The notes below the pieces were generated by a model. The model saw only the letters and a list, made by a program, of their open reading frames with translations. It did no database searches and was not told where the DNA came from. This document shows positions 35,826-48,331 of a DNA stretch of 64,000 bases, piece after piece. Source of the DNA: Colius striatus (Eukaryota > Chordata > Aves > Coliiformes > Coliidae); NCBI RefSeq assembly GCF_028858725.1, contig NC_084774.1, positions 10,328,001 through 10,392,000 on the forward strand. Direction: 5' to 3'. The position numbers and the translations under genes were made by a program. Position 1 is the stretch's first letter. Each line of letters begins with the position of its first letter.

Positions 35826-38800
35826 TAAGAGGAATATGGCACCTCCTTGGAAAACATCAACCTGTCCTGTCTGAAATGAGCCAGCCCGTTCCTCAAGGCA
35901 CCACACCATGCCTGCTTGCTCGCTTTTCCCTTCTGTAAAACATCTCCTGTGTGTTGGGCCTTTTAGAGTGAGAACATCCTGATCCCCACCCTTGCTGCCA
36001 CTGTATGTTTTCTCTCATCCCAGACTGAGCCTTAGAATATTATCTTTAGTCTCTGGAGCCAAACCCATTGCTGATGCAAAGGGTCCAGGACTGCACACAG
36101 CTGAAGTTTTGACTCTTTCTTCACAACATATACACTCAGAATGAGTGTATCAATTTCACCCACTTTGGTCACAATTCAGCTTCATCCAGGATGGTCCAGA
36201 GCTCATTAAAGTTGGCAGGAGTGTTTCTATCACTTGGACAGATGCTGAAGCAGGCCTGCTGCCATGTGCATTGCAAGCAAGTGCCACCATTGCTGAAGCA
36301 CAATGGCAGTGCATCACCTCATCCAGCAGCCCAACTTTCCACAACAAAAGCTTTTGAGCTTCTATATCTTTTTGTGCTCTGGCTGGCTGATACTTTTCAT
36401 GGAACCACTCAAGGGCCAGGTTGTAGTTCTGTAATTGCACGGGGCTGTCTTCCTCATAAATATTAAACAGCACTTCCAAACGAAACTGCAGCTCCTTTTA
36501 TTGCACAAAGCCATGGATATCCCAGCTGAAACCACTCTGCTTCCTTGCTGGTGCCTGCTGAAAAGTGACTGTGGTTCAAAATATTTATCGATGCTTTGTT
36601 GTACTGGGAGAATGCTCAGTGACAGATGGACACTCTCTTTAAAACCTCAACGTATGCAAATCTCCATACAAAAGAGCCCAGGATGTTTTTAATATCACAC
36701 ACTTGCCTCAGGACATGTTTTTAAATCCCCACTTACCAAGGGCCCTGGCTTTTTATCAGTCAAACGCCTTAAGCACTGTGTCAGTGTGGACATCTGGCCA
36801 AGTGCTTCAAAAATTCTTTATTTGCTAAAATATTTAGTGATGTGACAGGGGTTTTAACTGGGGACATCAGGTCTGATGGCATATGTTTCAACCCAACTGC
36901 TAGGAGAGGAAAAACTAACGAGGTAACTGTTTGGAGCAGTTTACCATTTACTGTGTAGGAAGTCAAAATAAAGGGGAGGATGACCAAGACCAGGAGTTAT
37001 TCCTGACTAGTGCAGAGGCGTGCAGAATTTGAGTTAAATACCCTGAAATAGCTCACTGGGGATGTTCTCATTCCTCTCCATCGCTTTAACGTGCAAGAGA
37101 AAGTCCTGTGAGGATGTGTGTGGGTTTTAAGAGCTTCTCCCTCTTTCTCAAGCTCTTGAAGTTGGCCAAGGAGGCTGGCTTGAGCTGTTCCCACATGGGA
37201 GCCTGGGCAGCAATGATCAGAGGTTTGGGACTGTTGGGATGGGTGAGAGGAGATTATCAAGGAGTAAATGAATGAAAAACAACAGACAGAAAAGCGTCAT
37301 GAGTCTTTCAGGTTCCTTGCAAACCTCTTACACTTAATGCTCAGCAGTGACAATTCCCACCCAACACCATCTGGAGAGCAAGTCTCAAAACTTCTCAGAG
37401 CTTTTGGTGCTCCATCAGCACCCAGACCATTCCAAAGGAGTTATGAACCCAGCAACACCAAGCATCAATCCTCCTTTCATCCAGTTGTTCCCATCAAATA
37501 CTCCTTGGAGGACAGCTGGGAATTGAACAGAAGGTGCCAAATAAAACCCAGCACCCTGGAGTCAGCGATGCCAGGGCTATTTGCTTCTGGAGCAATGAGT
37601 GCTGATGCAATGCCCCAGCCTGCTGCCATCTTTTAGCTTTAAAAATAAGCTATGCAGAAGTGATTTCCAGCCTGTGATGCATGGATGTGCCATGGTTCCT
37701 TTTGTAAAAGCAGGAGCCCCAGCTAATTGTTACTCACCTGCTGGAGCTGTTCTACTCTCAATTAACACCCCTGTTATTAGAAAGTTACTAGGTGTGAACT
37801 GAAACATTAGGCATGTTTGCCTTCTGCCTGGGCAACCAGGCAGCCTGAATTGCTTAGAGAAATCCAGACTTCCAAGGGTAGTTTAACACTGCCATTAACC
37901 CTTTGGCTGCTGTCATTTCAAAAGGAGCAGATGTGACACTGCTGCTGCTACAAAAGAACTCATGCAGGAAGAGAGATGTGAGTCACTATTGGCATGTTTG
38001 GTAGCAGGGGCTGAGAACCACTTCATTTGAGGGCAAAAGTTGCCTTTTCTTTCCTTCATTCAAGGAGAAAAATCGACCAGAAGAACCAACCCATTGCCCA
38101 ACCCTTTGTCCTGTCTGTATGTAACACCTGCATTTTTTGTCACTGCATTATTCATGTTTACATTTGATTAACTAAGACCCCTTGGGGTTTCATGATACTC
38201 AATGTGGCTGCAAATGTATCAAGGGGCTGCAGAGTTTCAGGTCAATATGTTGGAATAAATGAAGCCACTTCCTCTTCAAAAAAGCACTCTGCTGTGCTTT
38301 GTAGTGGCTGGTGCATGTGGCATCACTCCCTTTCTCCTGCAAAACAAATGAGAACATAAATTTGGTGGAAGAGCAGCACATTAGAGTGCAATGTGATGAT
38401 GTAAAGCTAATGAACAGTGAAATCAATGGATTTCAGCTCATTTATGCTGTGTTAGAGCCAAGTTCCATCCATATTAGTGTCCTGTCTCCAACCATGACCA
38501 GAACTCCACTGAAGGTCCAACAATCCACAATATGCTGAGTGATAAAGCCAGGTGGTGCAAAGCTGGTGTGAAATCCAAACACAGCACCACCAGAAATAGC
38601 TTTGAATCCTGGAGAACAAGGTTCTTCTCTCTTCCCAACTCTCTTTGCTGTGATCATTACAGGGGAAAAAAAGAAAGAAAAAAGGGGATTTAAATGGAGT
38701 TTGTTAAAACTGTTTTTACCTGGGATGTTCACAGATGTTACAGTGAAACCTACAAGGTCTGAGAGGAGATACCTGAGCCTTTACCTGACACATATGACTG

Positions 38801-41800
38801 TAGGAAAGGGAGAGTTTCTGCAGGGATGAACCAGAAGAAGACAACTGCCTGGGGAACCAGTCCCTGCTCCATGTGCTCCCTGTAGTCCTTCAGGCACCTT
38901 CTGGGTTTGGTGCCTACCACTGAGGACTTCCCAGTTCTGGATCTGCTCTCCCCTTGGAGGGCAAGATTTCAGCTTTACCCCGTTTTGCTTCTGGAAAGAG
39001 ACACAAAGTCAGGACTGGATCCAAGGCATATCAAACCGAGACGCTGTGGTAGGCATCAAATGTCATGTGCTGTTTATTTTCCAAATGAGAAGGTGGTTTA
39101 GCTGTCCTAGAGTCAAACCTTCCAAGCAAACCCCTAAATTACTTCTTTTTTCAACTAAAAACCTGTTTTTCTCCATTACTTTCTTTGTGTCATGTGCTTG
39201 TCTTTGCTGCATTTCTCCCAAGAGCACTTGGTCACTCTATTTCTATGAAGTATTAATACCCCACCAGTGATATTTATGTACCCAGATCCTTTTTTTTTTT
39301 ACCTTTAGATGTTCAACAGCATGAATATTCTTATTTTTTATTTAAAACTAATTTGGAGTTCTCACTCTCTAAGGGGTTTCTAATCACCAAAAAGTGCCCG
39401 AGGCTAAAACTGATTGACAGGAAAACGTTGTGGCTTCTGAAAAGTAAATTGGCTATTGACAGAGCAGTATACAAAGGAAAATGCTAAATGCTTATTATTT
39501 ATGAGCTATTAGGGAAAATGTTATTAGCATCTGTTTCCCACATGGGCAAAAACACCTGTCAGACATCAGGAAACTATAAAAACGCTGCACAGTTAATAGT
39601 TACTTTGTTTAAAAAGTCATTAAAATTGAATGTCAGCTAAAACTTAGGAAAACATTATTCTTCAAACAACTTTTAATCTTGCTGTTCAAAAACAACCCCC
39701 AAAAAAAATTGAAAGGGGAAAAAAAAAAACCAGAAAGGAGAAAAGACCTTGCCACACATTAATTTCTGGGAGCAGAAAGGAAGAAGACGTTTGATTTGAA
39801 AGTGATGAGGTGACTTGTGGTACACAACAAACAAGGTATGGGGGGGAAAAGAAAGCACAGAGGGGAAAAAAAAGGACAAGTTGGCTGCTCTGCTAGAGTT
39901 GTATAATGGAGGGAACACAGAGCAAGGTCAGGCATCTCCATGGGTTGCAGTGCACGTCATGGGGAGGTTTGGAGTTCATTTAAACCTCTAAATAGGATTG
40001 GTCTGTCTGGCTTCTGCCACGATGCTCTTCCCACATGGAGCTAAAGCACAGAGTGGTGTTGGCTTGACTCCAGCTTTGGCATGGTGAGGGACCAGGCTGC
40101 TGGTACCCCTTGGCTGGAGGCAGGAGCCATTGGGTGGACCTCCTGCAGTGATAGCAGTTAGCTTAATGAGTTGCACATAATGGGCAGAATAATGGTAGAC
40201 TCTTCTTTTAGGTGGAAGGAACCTCACAAGCATCATCAGACCTGAATCAAAGTCACGCTGAGTCCAGGGCCAGGACTCTGATTGGCACAGGGTGGGTCAT
40301 ATCCAGGTTGGACTATCTTGGGAAGGAAAATATGGCCAAACTGACCCCCAGAGACCAGCCAGACTCCTTTCCCTTGCCTGTGTTGTGTCTCAACAGGGAG
40401 TTGACTGTATTTTGATGAATTTTCCAGCTGCAGAACTGCAAAGAGCTGCATCTAAAAACACCCTGAGCCTCTCTCTGCCCTAAAGCAAGCAAGAAGATAA
40501 GATTGAGGCAATCCAGGCAAGTCATGCTCACTATACTCAGATTTAGTCTATCAAGACTGACCCTGAATCAAGTTTTGGTTTTGTTAGAGCTGTTGAAGAA
40601 ACTGGAGAATCATTTAGGGATATTTTTTTTCCTGCTAAGGTGAATCCAGCCAGGATTAGAGATCAGATAATTGGAAAATAACAGGATTTGATCTCTATTT
40701 TTACAAAAGCCAATGCATCTTCTGCTGTTCTGTGTGCCACCAGATTTTGTTTACCTAGAGAGCCATTTTCCTTTGAGATATTCACATCTGATTTTTCAAG
40801 CTACCTTATTCAGGAGGCAAACCTGATCTCCATGTTTTATACACAGCTGAGCACACCAGCAGTATTTTAACAACAAGAAGCAATTGTAGTAAAACCAAAG
40901 GCTTTCTTTTGACACACGTTGTGATGGCATTTTCCCCTCCAGCTTGGTCACAACTTTAGCACAGGTTGTGAAACCAAACCCAGAAGGTCTTGAATAGATG
41001 CAAGGCCTGAAGGTGAAAATATGCTTGAAATATGCTGTTCTTAGTGTCTGAGCAAGTGTAACAGCAGAATATACACCCTTAAGCCTCAGTGAAGAACAGA
41101 AACACAGTCCCTCTTCCCACAGTTGCACAAAACACTTGCTGTTGCAAAGTAAATAAATCATTTGTGTCTGGACGATTTCTGTTTCCACCTGGGTGGGAAT
41201 TTCATACCTGTAATTTCACTTGGTGGAGCAAAGAAAACATAAACCAACTCCTCATCCCAAAGCCACCTTTGGTTTTATTCACAGTGAATGGAATCCCACT
41301 GATCCAGGACACAAGGACAAACCCAGTGTGACACCAGTAAAAATGCCAAAGAAATCAACTATGAAATATTGCTTGTCCATTGAGATTATGTAGTGTTATT
41401 AACATAAATCACCATCCTTGGATACCCTGATTCACATGCTCTTCCTCCATCAACTTCTCCTCCAAAGCTGAACTCTGAATTCTGACAGAAGGGATTTGGC
41501 AGATGGTATCTCACCACCCCAATCCACTTTGCTCCAAACCTCATGTCCTCTCCATCTTCTTCTTTCCCACCAGAGCCATCAAGTCTCAGTTTGGTGTGTC
41601 CATGTGTGTCCCAGTTTCCAGCTATCACATCCTCTGGGGTGTTGTGGGGGGTGGTCTGGAAGGATTTGGTCCATGCCAAGACTCAGGAGGATTCAATCAG
41701 TGCTGCTGGGTCTCGAGGACTTGCACATCTTTCTGCAACCTCTTTGATGAGGCTAAAAAGATACTGGAGGAGTTTAGCACTCCAGTGCAACAACAGGGTC

Positions 41801-42954
41801 ATATTTTAGCATGAGTAGTACTATAAATTATCTTCACCTGCTGAAACTATTGGCTTTTATGACCAAGTTTTAGCACAATTTCTTCTGTAGCCCATAAATT
41901 GAGATGATGTCTGGTCTGCTGGAGGGAGACAGCATCCTCACCATGGAATGGGCTGAGAGATCAGCTTGAGGACACAACTGAATGTCGACATTTCAGCAGC
42001 ACAGGGCAAAGTGCTGACTTCCCAGACAGCATCACAGGCCAGGTGAGGTAGATGTGCTTTCCAAAAATGGCTTGATCCAGACCACAGCTGCCTTCAGAAA
42101 GACACAGGACTGCTTCTTGCCCTTCCCAGCTTCTCTCAGAGCACTTCCCCAGCAGCAGCAACCGCCTCTGCCTCATCCAATCCTCCAGGCAGGAGCCCTC
42201 CTGGGTGGGTACTTCATTTTCGAGCTGGAGATGCCTTTGATGTGCCATTTTCTCTTTGAAATGCAATGGCTCACTCATCTAATCCTCCTCACATTTGGGA
42301 AGCTTCTCTTCAGTCTTTCAGATGGGGGTGTCAGGGGAGTAGAGTTGATTTTTGAAAGGGGCCAGTTTGAAGTTTTTTTGTTTTCAAAACATAAATGCTT
42401 TTTTGATCAGAATGTAACCTATTGCTGGTTGTTTCTGGTTGGGTTGGGCTGCTCTGAGGTTTGACTGGTTTATGAGGTTTGAGGTTGTTTTTGCCTGAGA
42501 CTGTAAGTTGCTCTCAGGCACCTTGGCTCAGTTTTCCTCAACTTTCCCTTGGTGCTCCATGGATTTCAAACCTCCAAATTGCCGTATGCACGGGGTCACA
42601 CCAGAAAGAGCTGTGCTTACAGCCAACAGAAGCCATAACTGTGCCTACTCCAGTCCCAAGGACTAAATCCTACACAGCAGAATATGCCAAGACCAAAACC
42701 TGCTGAAATTTATTCCATTTGGCTCATTCCAATGATCTCCTCCACCTCCTGTGCCTGTCTCAGGAGTAACATACTTTCTTCCTGAGGAACCACCAGGAGA
42801 GGTGGGATCTATGCTTCAAAATCCTCCAAACCTGCAGTTTCCCCTGGTCAGACACAAATGTGGCCACTGTACCATGTGAGGTTGCTTCCAGTGATGCTCT
42901 GGGTGCAAAGGCAAGGTTTGCTTGGACTGATTTGTGCACAGATCCTGCAGACAC
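35826..42954. other. Intergenic region
   Basis: No gene is recognised. The longest ATG-started frame (37268-37636, + strand, 122 residues) has no domain, promoter or splice context. AT-rich unique sequence at 39370-39660 is unexplained but unremarkable. Confidence 0.5.
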
Positions 42955-43440
42955 CACACTGCTCCTCAGCCGGCCGGCAGCCGGGAGCCACGCTCCAGGC
43001 ACGGCACCAGCGGGGATTTAACTTTGAAACGACTCCCACTCAGCCTGGTTTTCCCCACTCTAACCTTTCCTCCTCTGTCTTGAAAGTTAGAAACATCTTT
43101 TGTGTTCCAGAGGCCAAAGGGCCAAACTTGCCTTTAATTAAAATGCATATTCTTTAATTAAAAGCCCCATAACACATGAAGGGCATTCATTGAAATACGA
43201 CGTGTGACATAGTCATTACCCCGCTGTTAATTACTAATTAATGAAGCTATTTCAATTAATAGCTTCCCCACTGTCACTCTGGCTTTGACAGGGCCCCGTG
43301 CTGAGAAGCCGTGCTGGAATCACAGGCGATCGTAACTCCTGGAACGGCACCAAAAGGCATCAGCTGAATATTCATGTCGGACCACGTTAACACTTTTCAA
43401 TTAAACATAATAAAGTAAAAGCTCCGTCAAAAGTGTATAT
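42955..43440. promoter_or_regulatory. Candidate enhancer: CpG-rich cap plus TAATTA-rich core
   Basis: The left part (42955-43040) has a CpG cluster (CAGCCGGCCGGCAGCCGGG). The adjoining 43125-43440 is unusually dense in homeodomain sites (TTAATTACTAATTAATGAAG, TTTCAATTAATAGC). It also keeps CpGs in AT-rich DNA (AATACGACGTGTGACATAG, GGCGATCGTAACTCC, TGTCGGACCACG). There is no repeat and no splice-supported frame. This combination is typical of vertebrate developmental enhancers, and the nearest developmental gene in the window is BHLHE23, about 32 kb away. Conservation and target are inferred. Confidence 0.38.
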
Positions 43441-46400
43441 CAAACACTCTGCCTTTCCCTCTCCCCCTGTTCTCTTCCAGCTTGTCAAAAGGAACTAGAA
43501 AGAAGGGGGGGAAAAAATTAAATAGTGGGTTTTTTTTTTCTTCCTGCCTTTTGACACTTCAGGCTGGAGCATCATTTATCAAGCAAGTGGTTGCTGCTGC
43601 TTGGGGGGGAAGATTTATGATGAGCCCAGGCTGCAGTTGGAGCACTCACAGTCCAAGGCAGCTCTTTTCTGTCTAAGGGCATCACTCTCCTGTTTTCTCC
43701 CCCAGTAAAACCACGGAGGGGATGAACCCTCAGGTGTTTCCCATGTGCAGATGTTTGGGAGCTCAGGTGCAATGTGTTTCGTTTCCATGCTTAAAGGAGT
43801 TGCTTCCCTAGTGCTGCTTTTCCTTCCTCAGCTGTGTCACCAAAGAGGTTGCTGTTAAGGGCGTGCAAGAAGCTATTTTGCTGCTGGTGGTAAGTGGTAT
43901 CTGTCCCAGCATGTGCAAAGCTGGCATGTGCTCTCTCGAGCATCATCTGCTTGAAGTTTTCCCTTTGAAACACTTGGAAAACAAAGCCAAGATGAACTCC
44001 TGGGGAATATGAAGCCCAAGTGTTTTGTTTTAAGAGCTACCCCTTCAGGCAGACCTTGGGGAGGGAAGAGGTATCTTAGCAAGAGAGAGCTTTATTTGCA
44101 GAAAACTAGAAATTGGGAGCAAAGGAAGATATTGTCCAGCTTTCTGGTGGACAGTTCAGGTGTGCAGAGGTACAGACAATTCTCACATGAGCTGCTGCAG
44201 AAAGCAAAAAAGCCTGTGATCTGGTGTGGGATCCTTCTGCTCTAGGGACAGGGAAGAGAGATGGGGATTCATAAGGTTCCTGTAGAAAAAGGAGGAAAGC
44301 AAGAGGAGCCACAAGATGTTTCAATCCATGTCTCAACTTGAAGCCGAAGCAAGAGAATATTCATTACATACCCTGTTGGCAATGCATTGCTGAGGCACTA
44401 GCTGTCAGCACATGATGCAAAGGGACTAACAAATACATCATGTGGTTTGTGTTTATTCTCTCCAGCATCCCAAGCAAAGCTGTAGCACACAGGGTAAGGT
44501 CTTTGCTGCCCAGAGCTGAGCAGAAATGATTCCTCCAAATTCCTGGTGGTCCCAAGAGTATGCAAATCCATTTGCTGTGTTTGTTTTTTGAGAAATGGTG
44601 ATGAAAGTGTGAGTCCATGTGGTTTAGCAGCCCTGGCTGGAGGCTTTTGCCAGGGAAATTTGGGGGGTAAGAGCTGTCCCTCAGTGGAGCTGCAGCCACT
44701 GGGATGATGCTGCTCAGGAGTTGGGCAAAATGTCAACCAATTATTCTGCCCTTGCACTTCAAATTCTTGCCTTGCTCTCTGTGGAGTGTCTAACAGGGAT
44801 GGTGTCACCTGTTCAAAGGTGCCTGAAGGTCCTGGGTAGAAACATCTGTTTGATAAACATCATCCCTGAGAGCCAGAGGAAAGCAGGGAGACAAATATGT
44901 TGTGAGAGGGTGTGTGATGAACTCTCCGTTGTGACTTTCCCACACTGACCACCTTCCTACCCACACCACAGTCCCAGCCTCCAGGCCAACTCTTTTCTTC
45001 TTCAGAGCAAGTCAGGGATTAAATCCCCTGTTCCCATCTCCTGCTCGGAATGCCAGTGTCTACCTCAGGCAAGTGAAGCTCCATCCTTCCTTTTCACATG
45101 ACCCTTCAGCTGCTGCCAGGTGTTCCCACCCCCCTCACAGAGCCAGGCAATGGCTCTGCTCCCTTTCCCATCCTTACTAACATGTAGAAGATTTTCTTTG
45201 ACACTTCAAGATTTCCTGCTCTGACCCTAGACTGAGACTGGAAGCAGAAATCAAACCTCTTGAAACCAAGTGTTTCAGATTCTCAGAAGAGTGGAGCTAC
45301 AACACCCAGAGCTTTCCTTGATTTGGAGGGCAATGTAAAAGCAAAGACCCTTACCTACTCTGCAGCTGCTGCCAGATGTGCTGACCATAGGGCAGGACAA
45401 TTTCACCCCAGCTCACTTTCTTACAGCAGCACTTTCTCGAACCATGCAGCAGCACACCAAGGGATCGATGCCTAGAAGACAATTCCCAGGGAAGGACAGG
45501 CAGCTTTCTGAAGGTTTTCCTTTGCCCCTCTGCTAAAAATCTGCCCTTTCTTTTAATTCCTTTCTTCATTTTTCTTACAACTGTTGCCAGACTGAGCCTT
45601 GATAAAGCCAAGTGTGAGGGGAGCCAGTTGATCTGTTCAAGCATGACTGAGGAGCAATCATTTTCTGTCCAGCTGGTTAACATCTAAAGACTGGTCTCCG
45701 AGGTCTCAATTAGGGTTTGGGGCTGATTTGCCTCCATATCTCCTGGGAAGAGGTTTTGCTTCTTCTGCTCAATTATACAGTGTCTCCTCCATGTGCAAGA
45801 CAGACCAGGAGGGAGGGAGCTTTAGCTCTACTTAAGTTGTTAACCTCTGAAGCATAATTCAGAGCCACACATTGCTACAAAGGCTTCACAGAATGCTCTT
45901 ATAATGTAATAGGCCCTTGATCTGCTCTGTTTGTGCAGGGTATGGAGGCTAAATTCATTAACTGGACAGGCTTCTGTTTCATTTGAATGTTGTGCTCCTC
46001 TCTCAGAGGGTGCTGTTGGTGGCAAGTGGTGCTGCACAGGGATTTGTACCTGACTTGTCTGGTGCTGGTAGTGACTCCCTGGTCTATCTGATGTGTGTCT
46101 GGTTTTATTCTTTACTATTAGCAGAGTCGAGAAAAGGCAGAAGTCAGACAAACCACCTTTCATGTATTTATATGGCAAATGCTGCTGTTATAATAGATAC
46201 TGAAGCCCAGACAGCAGTGCTGTGAATTGCTGTTGTGTTGCCATTACAGATGGTCCTCCTTGCCTGCAGAAGGAAAAGATGTTTCAGGATGTGTTGAGAG
46301 AAGTATTGGCTGAGATCTGAGATGCCCTTCCCTGGAAATATTAATCCACCAAACATGGATGAATCTCCTGGAATAATCCTCTCTAATGCACGTTCAGCAA

Positions 46401-48039
46401 ATCAATTCAGTGCTTTAGTCTTTAATCCAGAAATCTCAAAGGAAGAGGAGGAGGAGGAGGGAGAGGATGAACAGACACCATCAGAAGAGGACAGAAAATT
46501 GAAGGAAAAGATAGCAAACAGTGTGTTTAGTGAGAGCAGGGACATGTTCTCACCAGCCCAGTGCTAAAGATTCACCTGCAAACACCAAAGCCCTGAGAAA
46601 TGCCAAAATATGCTATTTTTTTAGCCATGCTCTAGTTTTTGACTCTGCAGAAAGGAATGGGTGCTAAAATGAAACTCCTCTTGGTTTACAGTGATCTGGA
46701 GGCAGGTTCCTTCTCAGTCCAAACAGCAAAAGCAACCACTAACCCCTCCCCAAATTTCCCTGCTCTGGTATTCCATTTACAAGGCACTTTTCACGTGCCT
46801 GCTCTGTGTGTTTGAACTGCAACAGTGCACACAGCCACAACCCACAGGGCAGGTCTCAGCCAGGCCAACTACTATGACAAATTCAGCATATAATTGTGTG
46901 TGTTTTAGCATATCTGGTTTTGAAACAACAGTGAATCTGGTTAAGTTTCCACCCTGATCAACTTTACTCTTTAAACCTGTGGTTAATACATCTTAATGAT
47001 GCTCTTTCAGGCATGATTTCTGTCCTAAACCCTTTAAAATACATCTGGTTCCAGGCATGTTTACCTTTTAGCTCTCCCAAACAGTTCTTGTTTTTCAGCC
47101 CTAAGCTGTTACAAAAGATGTCCAAAACCTGCCAGGAGGAGTTTGTCCATCTCAAGGTTCTGTTTCTAGATTTCAGTCATTTTGTCAACAACTTGAATCA
47201 AGATCACAGCCTGTTCCTGAAAATACTGAGCTGATCTGAGGGTGCTGAGAGAGATCAGCTTGGTGTTTTGCAGAGCTCAAAGGATGAAGAGCAGCATCCA
47301 GAGTTTGGTGACAAAGCTTCTCATCACAGAGCTGTGAACCAGGGAAAAACACTTGATTTAGAGCTGAACCACAATTTCCCCCTACTTTTTAATCTAAAAA
47401 TGAGCAAATTAAGTGGGAAATGAGTTACATTTGAAATCTGCACTCCCAGCTGACTCCAGGCACCAAATCCCCAGAAAGCAGGAACCCCTCTGGAAAGGTT
47501 TGTCACAGTCCCTGCATCTGACCTTTTTCGTCCAGGTGCAGAACAGCTCGTCTCCCTCCAGCTTTGGCTCTCCTGGCAGGACAGCCCAGGGCTGTGCAAG
47601 CATTTCTCAGGTCACTTTGTTGCAGTGTGTGTCCTACTTAGATGCTTCTGTAAAATAAAAATGGCAAGGATTGTGGTTTTAAGCTGAGCTCTTGTTGGTC
47701 CAGGTGGCTCCTGTGGTGGGAAGTGCAGCCTCCAGCCCTTTTCAAAGGGAAATTGTGCCCCAGATGGGCTGAAAGAAAATGAAACCAGATCATGACAAAT
47801 TACTCATCTGAAAACCTCCTCTCTGATATCTGCTTATGCCCTTGCTGATAATACTATTTGCTTAGGGGGTTATTTTGCTAAATAACCTGTAAATAACCAG
47901 AGTCTGGGGGTGCAGAAAAAGAAGGTGCATCCTCCCTCCCAGGAGCCTGGGGATGTGTAAGGGCCCTTGTCTGCTCCCCCAAACCTACTAAATGGGCTTG
48001 TGGAGAGGAGCTGGGAGAAGGCTGGACCATGGAAGAGCT
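43441..48039. other. Intergenic region
   Basis: No convincing gene. A + strand ATG frame at 46322-46567 (81 residues) has an acidic run encoded by a GAG/GAA microsatellite and is listed among the findings. The rest is unique sequence without recognisable features. Confidence 0.5.
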
Positions 48040-48331
48040 GGATGGAGGATGCTGGAGGAGATAGATCAGAGCTGCATGCACTGAAGAACAGGTTGGTTGG
48101 ATGAATGCTGGAGGAGATAGAACAGAGCTGCATGCACTGAGGAACAGGTTGGTTGGATGGAGGATGCTGGAGGAGATAGAACAGAGCTGCATGCACTGAG
48201 GAACAGGTTGGTTGGATGGAGGATGCTGGAGGAGATAGAACAGAGCTGCATGCACTGAGGAACAGGTTGGTTGGAGGGAGGATGCTGGAGGACATAGAAC
48301 AGAGCTGCATGCACTGAGGAACAGGTTGGCT
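48040..48331. repeat. 59-bp minisatellite, about five copies
   Basis: Units beginning GCTGGAGGAGATAGA start at 48051, 48107, 48166, 48225 and 48284, giving periods of 56, 59, 59 and 59 bp. Copies are nearly identical; the first lacks three bases. Each unit carries AGAGCTGCATGCACTGAGGA and AACAGGTTGGTTGGA. Since 59 is not a multiple of three, the array is open in all three - strand frames and produces spurious repetitive ORFs of up to 172 residues. Copy number is likely to vary between individuals. Confidence 0.97.

Noticed and set aside
37268-37636. 122-residue plus-strand ORF considered as a possible secreted peptide precursor
   Set aside because: It has no signal peptide, no cleavage-site pattern and no splice or promoter context.
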